Of a DNA stretch of 40,873 bases, positions 30,952 through 39,259 are shown piece by piece. The notes beneath the pieces are model-generated. The model ran no database searches and was not told where the DNA came from. It saw only the letters and a program-made list of their open reading frames with translations. Origin of the DNA: an uncultured Oscillospiraceae bacterium (GTDB lineage: Bacteria; Bacillota; Clostridia; Oscillospirales; Oscillospiraceae); assembly GCA_944385785.1 (NCBI GenBank), contig CALWYO010000126.1, forward strand, positions 1-40,873. The letters run 5' to 3'. Position numbers and translations under genes: made by a program. Each line of letters starts with the position of its first letter. Positions within the stretch are counted from its first letter, which is position 1.

Positions 30952-33867
30952 TTATTCAGATAAATATTCCATAAATATCTTGGCAGTCTGAGCGCGGGTG
31001 GTCTCCCCCTGGGGGTCAAGGCGGTTACCTTCGGTGCCGTCTATTATTCCCTGCACCACTGCCCACTCCATAGCGTCCTGGGCCCAGGAGCTGACAGCCT
31101 CGTCATCGGCAAAGGAGGTGATATCTCCTGTGGAAACTGGGCTTCCGGCATAGCGCCAGAGCATTGTCACAAACTGCTCACGGGTAACGTATCCGGTGGG
31201 ATCGCTGCCGTCGGAGACGCCGTTTTCCACCGCCCAGTCCACACCCGGCTGATACCAGGGTGAACCAACCTCGGTGCTCTCTCCTGCAAGCCGTGCCAGC
31301 ACCGTCATAACCATGCCGCGGGTCATCTGGCCGTTCGGGTCGAAGGAATCGGAGTCCACACCGTTCATCATATTCTCGGCATAGACAAAGCTGACGGCCT
31401 CATAATACCAGGCAGTCTCCTCCACGTCGGTAAAGGGCAGCTGAACCTCCTCAGGCTCCTCGGGGGTTACAGGTCCTGGATTTACAGGCTGGCCAGGCAC
31501 TATTGGTGTTGTGTCCTCTTCATAAGTCAGCTCGTACACTGCCACAGTGCCGGAGACCTCGCAGGCCGCCAGCAGCAGGTCACTGTCCGTTGGGCTTGCA
31601 GAGGCGGGGATAAAGTACAGTCCCTCCGGCGCCACATCGCCGCCGGTGACCCATTTGTCCAGCTCTCCGCCGTCATATTCGGCAGAGCCAGGTATTATAT
31701 CGTCAAAGTCCCTGGTGTTTATATAGTTGACATAACTTGGACTGGCAGGATTGGTAACGTCATAGACCATAATGCCGCCAATGCGCTCCAGGGCTATAAA
31801 GGCGTATGTTTTGCCATCAATCTCGCCAACTGTTATGCTCTCTGCCTCAACGCCCTTCTTTCCTGAACGGTCGTCCAGAACGGCGTTGTCGTTGGAGCAG
31901 TTATAGTACTTAGGCAGATATTCCGCAGTCATGGACTCAAATTTGCTGCCGCTGGTGTATCTCTCAGTAATTGCGTCATCGCTCACCTGGTACACGGTAA
32001 AGGAGCGGCCGCCAAAGAGGTAGTCCACGCCATCCTCAAGGCCGTCGTACCCTGTTCCTTCCTCATCCTCAACGCCGAAGAAAACAACCTTGCCCTCCAG
32101 CGCGCCATCCTCATTTTTGATGTTGCCTGCAGGGGACTGAGCGCCCTCTTCTTCAAAGTCAATCTCAGTCTCGTTCAGGTATTCAGTCTCATCTTCGCCC
32201 CACTCGCGGGCGTCGCCCTCGTTGGCTGTTACAAGATATGTGACTCCGCCAATCTCAAAGGCCGCGATGCCGTCTGGCATGCGTATACCCATAAGGCCCT
32301 CGTATTTCCTGGGCTCGTAGGCGTCATCTTTTTTGTTGATATCTACAGGCGTCACACTGTAGTCCTCAAAACCGCAGGAGTAAATACCGGTGAACTTTCC
32401 CTCATCTATATCCAGCACCGCTATAGCGTTGTTCTCCTGGAGTGTCACGTAAGCATATCCGTTCAGCACGGCGATGTACTCAGGCTCCAGGTCAACAGAG
32501 GGAGCGGTATCTTTCTTCAGTACGATGTTATTTTCAACCAGAGATGCCCTCTCATCATCAAAGCTGTCGAATGTAACTACAGTTGCCGTGCCGGCATTTA
32601 CGTCCACGATGCTGACAGAACCCTTGGGGTCCGCCACTCCTTCTCCGTAGCCCTCTCTCGGCTCGCCTTCGTCGGCTGTGAGAATGGTGTTGTCATCCGC
32701 AAAGGTCACCATGTCGGGCTGGACGCCTACAGTGACCAATTTTTCCAAAGTCAAGGTGCCGTCATCTTCACAGGTGAAAATGGCCACCCGTCCGGCGTCA
32801 CTATAGCCCTCCGCCTGGAGAGCTACGGCCAGCTTGGTGCCGTCAGGTGACACGGCAACGGAGGTCATATCACCATAGGTGAAATTACTTTCCTGATTCT
32901 CTACCATTGTCTTGACATCAATTGCTTCGCCGGTCAGATTTGACTGGCTGCCAACGCCGGACAGGGGGATGCAGTCCAACATTCCGCTCTGGCCGTTTAC
33001 CGCATAGGCATAGCGGGTCTGGCTGTTGTAGGCCACTATCTCCATAACGCCGCCGTCCACGTTCGTCACGCCCGCGCTGTATCCGGCTATCTTCTCAAGG
33101 CTGAGATCAGCCGTGGTGTTTTCATAGCCGTCCAGCTTGGCGTCAGCACTTACCGGACCGTCGCCCTTGGAATTGTGAGGACCCATATCCCCGACAATTG
33201 CCGCGCTGTAGTCCACCACCACAAAGTCTTCTGCGTTGTTGTTGGTATCGGCGAAGTTATCTCTACGAATAGCATTTTTCTTGGACTGGTAGGCGCTGTA
33301 GCCGCCCTCATATAATGGAGGCTGCTGGGGATCTTCTTCGTCATTTCCCTGGACAGCTGCAATGTCAACGACACCCTCCGGCTTATTAATCAGCTCTTCA
33401 TAATTGCCTGTCACAGCAGTATCCAACTGCTGTGTCGCGCTCATGAGCACGACGCTCAAACCCTTGTTGTGGAGCTGGACCTCCCACTCCACATCGCCGG
33501 CGGGAACCTGATAGTCTGCTTCTTCCGGATTGTCAATAGCTCCGCAGCGGATGAGATAGTAGCCGCCGGCGGCAATCTCACCTTCCAGATTGCAGACCTG
33601 CCAGGCATTATAATCCTCTCCGCCATCCTCGCTGGATCTGTACTGGACAGACCAGCCGTCTAATTGGACAGCCGTATCCGTAGGATTATAGAGCTCAATA
33701 AAACTGTGGCTGGCAGCGCCGTCGTCCGAGCCGCCGTAAACCTGATTTATTATAACATGGTCGGCAGGCTCCAGCGCCCGCGCCGCCATTGGGAGCAGCA
33801 GGACCCCAATAGCCAGTAGTATAAGCCAGGCCAGGCACACCCTGCTTAAATGTCCCTTTAAATGCAT
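30952..33867 (-). CDS. SLH-anchored surface protein with lamin-tail and choice-of-anchor I domains
   Basis: A 971-residue exported protein. A signal peptide with basic start, hydrophobic core and probable cleavage after ARA (about residue 31) leads into a lamin-tail domain (about 36-150; the INQVYGGSDDGAASHSFIELYNPT region is typical). A choice-of-anchor I beta-propeller-like region follows (about 255-790), containing repeats such as MTSVAVSPDGTKLAVAL and ANEGDAREW. A proline-rich linker leads to three SLH domains (about 805-971). Related domain pairs occur in secreted alkaline-phosphatase/nuclease-like proteins, but no catalytic site is obvious here. The protein is very acidic. CGGAGGG precedes the ATG. 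It shares the anchoring method of the protein at the left edge. Confidence 0.9.
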   Translation of the reverse strand: MHLKGHLSRVCLAWLILLAIGVLLLPMAARALEPADHVIINQVYGGSDDGAASHSFIELYNPTDTAVQLDGWSVQYRSSEDGGEDYNAWQVCNLEGEIAAGGYYLIRCGAIDNPEEADYQVPAGDVEWEVQLHNKGLSVVLMSATQQLDTAVTGNYEELINKPEGVVDIAAVQGNDEEDPQQPPLYEGGYSAYQSKKNAIRRDNFADTNNNAEDFVVVDYSAAIVGDMGPHNSKGDGPVSADAKLDGYENTTADLSLEKIAGYSAGVTNVDGGVMEIVAYNSQTRYAYAVNGQSGMLDCIPLSGVGSQSNLTGEAIDVKTMVENQESNFTYGDMTSVAVSPDGTKLAVALQAEGYSDAGRVAIFTCEDDGTLTLEKLVTVGVQPDMVTFADDNTILTADEGEPREGYGEGVADPKGSVSIVDVNAGTATVVTFDSFDDERASLVENNIVLKKDTAPSVDLEPEYIAVLNGYAYVTLQENNAIAVLDIDEGKFTGIYSCGFEDYSVTPVDINKKDDAYEPRKYEGLMGIRMPDGIAAFEIGGVTYLVTANEGDAREWGEDETEYLNETEIDFEEEGAQSPAGNIKNEDGALEGKVVFFGVEDEEGTGYDGLEDGVDYLFGGRSFTVYQVSDDAITERYTSGSKFESMTAEYLPKYYNCSNDNAVLDDRSGKKGVEAESITVGEIDGKTYAFIALERIGGIMVYDVTNPASPSYVNYINTRDFDDIIPGSAEYDGGELDKWVTGGDVAPEGLYFIPASASPTDSDLLLAACEVSGTVAVYELTYEEDTTPIVPGQPVNPGPVTPEEPEEVQLPFTDVEETAWYYEAVSFVYAENMMNGVDSDSFDPNGQMTRGMVMTVLARLAGESTEVGSPWYQPGVDWAVENGVSDGSDPTGYVTREQFVTMLWRYAGSPVSTGDITSFADDEAVSSWAQDAMEWAVVQGIIDGTEGNRLDPQGETTRAQTAKIFMEYLSE

Positions 33868-33914
33868 AAAACACCCTCCGATCTTATTACTGCGTATTTA
33901 TCGCTTTGAATATA

Positions 33915-33943
33915 ATTATATTTTCAGCATGTAAATTTTTCAG
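33915..33943 (-). promoter_or_regulatory. Possible promoter of the choice-of-anchor SLH gene
   Basis: CTGAAA (33938-33943), a 17-bp spacer and TATAAT (33915-33920) on the minus strand, about 48 bp before the start codon. The -10 is perfect and the -35 weak. Confidence 0.45.
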
Positions 33944-34010
33944 TCGGAGAAAAGTTAAATATATGTGTCAATAAGCGGCTTTTATCCCATCTATGTTAAA
34001 TTCAGGTATA

Positions 34011-34044
34011 GTAAAACAGAGGGACTTTTGTCCCTCTGTTTTAC
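34011..34044 (-). terminator. Terminator of the aldo/keto reductase operon
   Basis: A perfect 15-bp stem (arms 34011-34025 and 34030-34044) lies 37 bp past the stop of the first reductase. The base of the stem supplies a GTTTTAC U-tract on the minus strand. Confidence 0.7.
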
Positions 34045-34081
34045 GTATTCGCGATGCCCCTGGTCTATCAGGAAAACATGT

Positions 34082-35209
34082 CTACCGGTCAAACTGCTGG
34101 GCGCATTCTGCGAGCCTTGCGATAACGTCGATCTGCTGGGGGCACGCGCTTTCGCACTGGCCGCACTGGATGCACTCCGACGCTCTTCCGCCCTTTTGCA
34201 CCGCCTGTTCATATGCGGTCTTTCCCTCTTCCAGCTGTCCCCAAAGGAGCTGTTTATTCCTGGCAGTGAAAATCTCGGGTATTGGTATCTGCTGGGGGCA
34301 GCCCGCAGTGCAGTAGTGGCAGGCTGTACAGGGTATGGATTTTATACCGTTTATTACCTCCTGAGCCTTCTGTATGGCCTCCCGCTCCTTCTCATCCAGC
34401 GGTTTGAAGTCCTTCATATACGAGAGGTTGTCCTCCATCTGGGCAAGATTTGACATGCCCGAGAGCACTGTTATAATCCCCTCCAGGGATGCGGCGTAAC
34501 GGATAGCCCAGGACGCAAAAGAGACGGCTGGGTTGGCGGCCCTGAATATCTCCTGAACCTGGGTGGGGGGCTGGGCCAGGGCCCCGCCCTTTACAGGCTC
34601 CATAACTACGATGGATTTTCCGTGGCGTCTCGCCACCTCGTAATTTGCCCTGGCGGTGACGTTGGGGTTCTCCCAGTCGGCGTAGTTCAGTTGCAGCTGC
34701 ACAAACTCCGCCTCCGGATGTTCCACAAACAGCTGATCCAGCAACTCAGGGCCGCCATGGAATGAGAAGCCCCAGTGTTTTATAAGTCCCTTCTCTTTCT
34801 GCTCCCTGGCAAAATCCCATATATGGTACTTGTCGTAGGTCTTATAGTTGTCACCTTTCAGGGCATGGAGCAGATAATAGTCAAAATATCCGGCTCCTGT
34901 GCGCTCAAGGCTGGTGTAAAACTGCTGTTTCGCGCTTTTTTCATCGTGGGCGCCCATCCACGCGCACAGCTTTGTGGCCAGCGTGAAGCTGTCCCTGGGG
35001 TACCTGTCCACCAGGGCCTCTTTCGCCGCCTTTTCGGAACCGCCGCCGTCGTACACATAGGCGGTATCGAAGTATGTAAGGCCGGCGGACATGAATTTGT
35101 CCACCATCTGCTTCATCTCTTCCATATCCACCTTGCCGTTTTTGTCCTTGGGCAGACGCATAAGTCCAAACCCCAATTTCGGTGTATTTTCTCCAAAATA
35201 CTTCTCCAT
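34082..35209 (-). CDS. Aldo/keto reductase with C-terminal 4Fe-4S ferredoxin domain (paralogue 1)
   Basis: A 375-residue fusion of an aldo/keto reductase barrel with a di-cluster ferredoxin tail (COG1453-like). The catalytic tetrad is intact: D48, Y53, K80 and H115. The first 4Fe-4S motif is C294, C297, C300 and C304, followed by proline; the second is C346, C349, C352 and C356. Such proteins could pass electrons between iron-sulfur carriers and a carbonyl substrate, but no substrate is known to me. GGAGG precedes the ATG. It is the last of three tandem reductases, 77 bp after paralogue 2, and strongly similar to it along its whole length. Confidence 0.92.
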   Translation of the reverse strand: MEKYFGENTPKLGFGLMRLPKDKNGKVDMEEMKQMVDKFMSAGLTYFDTAYVYDGGGSEKAAKEALVDRYPRDSFTLATKLCAWMGAHDEKSAKQQFYTSLERTGAGYFDYYLLHALKGDNYKTYDKYHIWDFAREQKEKGLIKHWGFSFHGGPELLDQLFVEHPEAEFVQLQLNYADWENPNVTARANYEVARRHGKSIVVMEPVKGGALAQPPTQVQEIFRAANPAVSFASWAIRYAASLEGIITVLSGMSNLAQMEDNLSYMKDFKPLDEKEREAIQKAQEVINGIKSIPCTACHYCTAGCPQQIPIPEIFTARNKQLLWGQLEEGKTAYEQAVQKGGRASECIQCGQCESACPQQIDVIARLAECAQQFDR

Positions 35210-35286
35210 ATTTACCTCCAGTCTATTGCAAAATCTTTTCCCATATTAACTTTATTTCTCCTTCATCTTCCAGATGGTGGATTGTT

Positions 35287-36417
35287 CTATCCCTCAAATT
35301 TAGCTGCTACCTGTTTTAAGTATTCCCTTATCGGCAGATGCTGCGGACACGCCTTTTCACACTGTCCGCAGTTAATGCAGTCGCTGGCCTTTCCATGATT
35401 TAGAGCCGTGTTCCTGTAATACACCGCCTGACTGGAAAAGCTGCCTGTTGTTCTGGAAATACTGTTATACAGTGCAAAATACTGGGGTATTGCTATATCT
35501 TTGGGACATCCGTGAGTGCAGTAGCCACAGGCTGTACAGGGAATCGGCGTATTTTTTTCAATTATCCCCGTCACCTTATCTATAATCCCCATCTCCTCCT
35601 GCGTTACAGGTCTGAAATTTTTGAATGTGGCAGTGTTATCAAGGACCTGCTCCATTGAATTCATTCCGGAGAGAACCATGGTGACTCCCTCCTGGCTGCC
35701 TGCAAACCTCATGGCCCACGAGGCATTGGAGCTGTCGGGCTCTGTCTCTTTCAAAAGTTTTTCCGCTTCCTCAGGCAAATTCACCAGAGTCCCGCCTTTG
35801 CAGGGCTCCATGACGGTAACCGGTTTCCCGTAGCTTCTGGCTATCTCCAGGCATCTTCTGGACTGGACGTTGGGCTGCTCCCAGTCCATATAGTTTATCT
35901 GAAGCTGTATAAAATCCAGCTTATCGCCGTATTGGGAGAGGATCTCCTCCAAAAGCTCAGGCATATCGTGAAAAGACATACCGACGCTGCGTATTTTCCC
36001 CTGGGCCTTTTTGCCGGCTGCAAATTCAAATACACCATACTTTCTGCACTTTTCATAGACATTCGTCCCCATATTGTGCAGAAGGTAGCTGTCGAAATAT
36101 TCCACGCCGCAGCTGTCAAGCTGCTCCTGGAATATACGCTCCAAATCCTCACTGTCTTTAAAATCCCGCAGAGGAAGTTTCGTAGCAAGGCGGAAACTCT
36201 GCCTTGGATGGCGCTCCACCAGCGCGTGGCGCACAGCCTCTTCCGCATGGTACCCATGGTAAGTATAAGCAGTATCAAAGTATGTAAATCCCTGGGACAG
36301 GAACTCGTCAAACAGCGCCTCGATCTTCTCGTAATCAAAAGATGTGGGGTCATCCGGTTTTAATGTAGGCATACGCATACATCCGAATCCCAACTCAACC
36401 CTTTTATTTTCAGCCAT
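35287..36417 (-). CDS. Aldo/keto reductase with C-terminal 4Fe-4S ferredoxin domain (paralogue 2)
   Basis: A 376-residue protein of the same architecture as its downstream neighbour. The tetrad is D48, Y53, K80 and H114. The cluster motifs are C294, C297, C300, C304 and C347, C350, C353, C357. The shared layout and residue positions point to a tandem duplication. I chose ATG 36417, which has AAGGAGGG at good spacing; the longer frame from 36456 would overlap the upstream gene. It lies 16 bp after the classic reductase gene in the same operon. Confidence 0.92.
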   Translation of the reverse strand: MAENKRVELGFGCMRMPTLKPDDPTSFDYEKIEALFDEFLSQGFTYFDTAYTYHGYHAEEAVRHALVERHPRQSFRLATKLPLRDFKDSEDLERIFQEQLDSCGVEYFDSYLLHNMGTNVYEKCRKYGVFEFAAGKKAQGKIRSVGMSFHDMPELLEEILSQYGDKLDFIQLQINYMDWEQPNVQSRRCLEIARSYGKPVTVMEPCKGGTLVNLPEEAEKLLKETEPDSSNASWAMRFAGSQEGVTMVLSGMNSMEQVLDNTATFKNFRPVTQEEMGIIDKVTGIIEKNTPIPCTACGYCTHGCPKDIAIPQYFALYNSISRTTGSFSSQAVYYRNTALNHGKASDCINCGQCEKACPQHLPIREYLKQVAAKFEG

Positions 36418-36433
36418 GATTCCCTCCTTAGCT

Positions 36434-37423
36434 CTATCTGGAGCCATGTCCGCCAAACATCTGCGACATGGTCATATTATCAAGCGCATTATCTATTTCC
36501 TGCACTTCTGTTTCGGTCAGATGTATATCTGCCGCTCCGATATTCTCTCTGAGACGGCTCTCCTTCCTTGATCCAGGAATCGGCACAATATAAGGACGCT
36601 TGGCCATCATCCAGGCAAGGGATATCTGAGCGGGAGTCGCATTCTTCTCTGCGGCTTTCGTCTCGATCAGGGAGAGAAGCGCCGCGTTTTGCGCTACCCT
36701 TTCTTCTGAAAACTGCGGCATGTTCATACGGTAGTCGGCGGGGCTCTGCTCAAACTGGGACTTATCCCTGTACTGAGCGGTCAAAAGTCCATTTCCCAAC
36801 GGGCTGAAGGCCACAAATCCCACGTTGAGCTCTTCAAGTACTGGGAAGAGCTTTTCATAGTCCCTGTATATCATCGAAAGCCTGTTTTGAATAGCCGTTA
36901 CATGACACACCTTATCAGCCCTGCGTAGATATTCCTCATTGGCTTCAGATATTCCCCAGTGCGTTATCTTTCCTTCCTTTATAAGCTCCGCCATAGTCCC
37001 TGCAACTTCCTCAGGCTCTACTTTAGGGTCGATTCTGTGCTGATAATAAAGGTCAATATGGTCAGTCTGAAGTTTTTTCAAACTCCCCTCCACAGACTTC
37101 CTGATAGTTTCACGGCTGCTGTCCACCTCAAGATGGTCCCCCATGTGCCTGACACCGCATTTTGTGGCGATAACCACCCTGTCCCTGTATGGCTTAAGGG
37201 CAGCTCCCACCAGTTCTTCATTGTACGCCGTGCTTCCATCAGGATTTACCCCTGTGTAGCACTCTGCGGTATCAAACATGGTGTATCCCATGTCTACCGC
37301 CTTTGCTAAAAGCTCTGTCATCTCACTGACATCCGCCGGAGCTCCATAGGCATGAGTCATACCCATGCACCCGAGCCCAACGGCCGAAACTGCCAAATCC
37401 ACGCCTAAAATTCTCTCTTCCAT
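36434..37423 (-). CDS. Aldo/keto reductase without ferredoxin domain
   Basis: A 329-residue NAD(P)H-dependent aldo/keto reductase of the AKR11/13 (IolS, YhdN) type. The tetrad is D51, Y56, K88 and H129. The NADP-binding end carries WMMAKRPYIVPIPGSRKESRL. No cysteine cluster. I chose ATG 37423, with TGAGGAG upstream, rather than the ATG at 37441. It is the first gene of a three-reductase operon with its own promoter. It is closest in sequence to the truncated reductase at the right edge (both have an IALAWMM/ISLAWMM and IVPIPGSR/TR signature). Confidence 0.92.
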   Translation of the reverse strand: MEERILGVDLAVSAVGLGCMGMTHAYGAPADVSEMTELLAKAVDMGYTMFDTAECYTGVNPDGSTAYNEELVGAALKPYRDRVVIATKCGVRHMGDHLEVDSSRETIRKSVEGSLKKLQTDHIDLYYQHRIDPKVEPEEVAGTMAELIKEGKITHWGISEANEEYLRRADKVCHVTAIQNRLSMIYRDYEKLFPVLEELNVGFVAFSPLGNGLLTAQYRDKSQFEQSPADYRMNMPQFSEERVAQNAALLSLIETKAAEKNATPAQISLAWMMAKRPYIVPIPGSRKESRLRENIGAADIHLTETEVQEIDNALDNMTMSQMFGGHGSR

Positions 37424-37484
37424 AAGTACACTCCTCACCATATCAATACAAATATTTAATTTAAAAATCTCAGTTTATGTATTT

Positions 37485-37513
37485 ATTGTATAGTTTTAAA
37501 CCTTTCCTTTCAA
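37485..37513 (-). promoter_or_regulatory. Promoter of the three-reductase operon
   Basis: On the minus strand, TTGAAA (37508-37513), a 17-bp spacer and TACAAT (37485-37490) lie about 60 bp upstream of the first reductase start. Confidence 0.6.
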
Positions 37514-37545
37514 TCTGGATTGCTGCAGATTCTCATAAGCAAAAC

Positions 37546-37595
37546 TTATATAAAAATGAGGACACTCTAAATTTTGTGTCCTCATTTTTATATAA
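37546..37595 (-). terminator. Terminator of spoVT
   Basis: A perfect 20-bp stem (arms 37546-37565 and 37576-37595, 10-nt loop) starts 7 bp past the spoVT stop. Its descending arm contains the T-rich end. Confidence 0.8.
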
Positions 37596-37602
37596 TAGAT
37601 TT

Positions 37603-38142
37603 TCAGCTCTCCATCTGCTTGCCCAGAAAGCACGCAATTGTCTGGGCCAGTTTATACTCAACTTCACCCGCCGCGCCGTCTCCCTCGGCAAAAAACATGA
37701 CGCAGCCCATAACGTCGCCCTCTGAAAGTATTGGTGCCGCCACAGTTACCGTATACTTCTCAGCACTGTCGCACAGGGTCATTCCCCTGTCTCCTGAGGA
37801 TTTGCGGTAAACCTGCCGTCCTTCCATTACCCCTTCCATTTCCTGGCTTATCTGCTTTCCAAAGAGCTCTCTGCGCGGCGCTCCTGAAACAGCAATTATC
37901 GAATCCCTGTCTGCAATAGCCACCGGCAGCCCAGTAGTCTTTCCCAGAGTATCGCACATCTGTCCGGCAAAGTCGGAAAGTTCTCCCATGGGAGAATACT
38001 TTTTAAAAATAACCTCCCCGTCTTTTTCCGTATATATCTCCAGCGGGTCGCCGTCCCGGATACGCATGGTACGCCGTATCTCCTTTGGAATTACTACTCT
38101 TCCCAGATCATCTATTCGGCGCACTATTCCTGTTGCCTTCAT
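37603..38142 (-). CDS. spoVT: Stage V sporulation protein T
   Basis: A 179-residue transcription factor of the AbrB family that controls forespore genes late in sporulation. The N-terminal swapped-hairpin DNA-binding domain (1-52: MKATGIVRRIDDLGRVVIPK, then IRRTMRIRDGDPLEI) is nearly identical to the Bacillus subtilis protein as I recall it. The C-terminal GAF-like domain (about 55-179) ends in the typical FLGKQME. AGGAGG lies before the ATG. A sigma-G-like promoter precedes it, as in B. subtilis. It is a single-gene unit and strong evidence for an endospore former. Confidence 0.97.
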   Translation of the reverse strand: MKATGIVRRIDDLGRVVIPKEIRRTMRIRDGDPLEIYTEKDGEVIFKKYSPMGELSDFAGQMCDTLGKTTGLPVAIADRDSIIAVSGAPRRELFGKQISQEMEGVMEGRQVYRKSSGDRGMTLCDSAEKYTVTVAAPILSEGDVMGCVMFFAEGDGAAGEVEYKLAQTIACFLGKQMES

Positions 38143-38181
38143 TTACGAAGTCCTCCTGTCTCTTTTTGTATCGACAGGAAT

Positions 38182-38211
38182 TAGTATCCGCATTTCCCTT
38201 TTGTATATTCA
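38182..38211 (-). promoter_or_regulatory. Sigma-G-like promoter of spoVT
   Basis: On the minus strand, TGAATA (38206-38211), a 17-bp spacer and GATACTA (38182-38188) lie about 40 bp before the start codon. The forespore sigma-G consensus is about TGAATA-17/18-CATACTA, so 12 of 13 positions match. Confidence 0.75.
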
Positions 38212-38243
38212 GCCTTCCACAACTTGCTATTTTTAGAAATTTT

Positions 38244-38270
38244 TATTGTCCCTGTCCAGGCGGGACAATA
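38244..38270. repeat. 9-bp inverted repeat upstream of spoVT
   Basis: TATTGTCCC (38244-38252) and GGGACAATA (38262-38270) form a perfect stem with a 9-nt loop. It lies between the DUF362 stop and the spoVT promoter. With an A-rich rather than T-rich minus-strand flank it is an unlikely terminator for DUF362; it could be a protein-binding site. Confidence 0.4.
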
Positions 38271-38352
38271 TGGCTGTCATCGGCTCCACAGAGCATAAAA
38301 AATCTTATACGCTTTTGCCGCAGGACTGTATAATTTAAATTTAATAAATCCT

Positions 38353-39237
38353 TTAGTCTAATGCTACAATCTCGTACTCACGGCTTCCCAATCCCAGCTG
38401 GGCCGCGGCTTCAACGGTGTGTATTCCGTGGCGGGACTCCATTCTCTCTATGAGAGCTCTCTTTCCAGAGTCCGGGGAATTTATAATGGCGTCATAGCAG
38501 GCCTGGTCCACCGCCACAGGGTCGATCGACGCGAAGATACCCAGGTCTGCCATCTCTGGTTCCGCCGGATGGGAATCACAGTCGCAGTCAACACTGAGCC
38601 TGTTGGCCACGTTGATATACAGCATGTTTTCAGGGCCCTTATATGTTATAACCGCTTTGCATGCATCTGCCATCGACTCCAGGAAATGGTCCTGTGGCGG
38701 CAGCTTCTGAAACAGTTCTGATGCCTTTGTTGTGACGCCAGCCGTGTGGATATACGTCTTGCCGCGGGTTGAACCTATACCGATACTGATGTTTTTCAGG
38801 GCGCCGCCGAAGCCGCCCATGGCATGTCCCTTAAAGTGGGATAGCACCAGTATCGAGTCGTAGTCAGCCAAATGCTCTCCGACTATATCCTTGTCCAGAT
38901 GAAACCCATTTTCCACAGGCAGTTCGATCTCCCCGAACTCATCCATTATATCGCAGGGGGCCATATCTTTAAAACCGTGCTCCTGGATGGCTTTCCAGTG
39001 CTCTTTGGGGTCCATTCTCCTGCCGTTGTAGGCGGTGCAGCACTCAATAATTGTGCCGCTCACATGGTTCACCAGGCTGCCTATCAGCTCTGGATGCAGA
39101 TAATTGTTGCCGCCTGGTTCTCCCGTAGAAATTTTCACGCCGACTTTGCCCTGGAGTTCTCTGTCCAGCGCCTTATAGATATTCAAAAGGCTCTCCGGTG
39201 TAATCTCTCTGGTAAAATAGACTTTCGATTTTTCCAT
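38353..39237 (-). CDS. DUF362 protein lacking a ferredoxin domain
   Basis: A 294-residue member of the DUF362 family (uncharacterised Fe-S centre proteins). Family marks are the SHFKGHAMGGFGGALKNISIG core at about 133-153, the CDCDSHPAEPEMADLGI segment and DPVAVDQACYDAI near the C-terminus. Typical relatives of about 370 residues carry a ferredoxin insert between these segments; here the region has no CxxCxxCxxxC, and the protein is shorter by about the size of that insert. It starts 22 bp after the atypical ferredoxin-containing reductase, with GAGGAG before the ATG, so the two are probably one operon. Function is unknown. Confidence 0.85.
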   Translation of the reverse strand: MEKSKVYFTREITPESLLNIYKALDRELQGKVGVKISTGEPGGNNYLHPELIGSLVNHVSGTIIECCTAYNGRRMDPKEHWKAIQEHGFKDMAPCDIMDEFGEIELPVENGFHLDKDIVGEHLADYDSILVLSHFKGHAMGGFGGALKNISIGIGSTRGKTYIHTAGVTTKASELFQKLPPQDHFLESMADACKAVITYKGPENMLYINVANRLSVDCDCDSHPAEPEMADLGIFASIDPVAVDQACYDAIINSPDSGKRALIERMESRHGIHTVEAAAQLGLGSREYEIVALD

Positions 39238-39259
39238 ATAGATTTCTCCTCTCTCAAGT

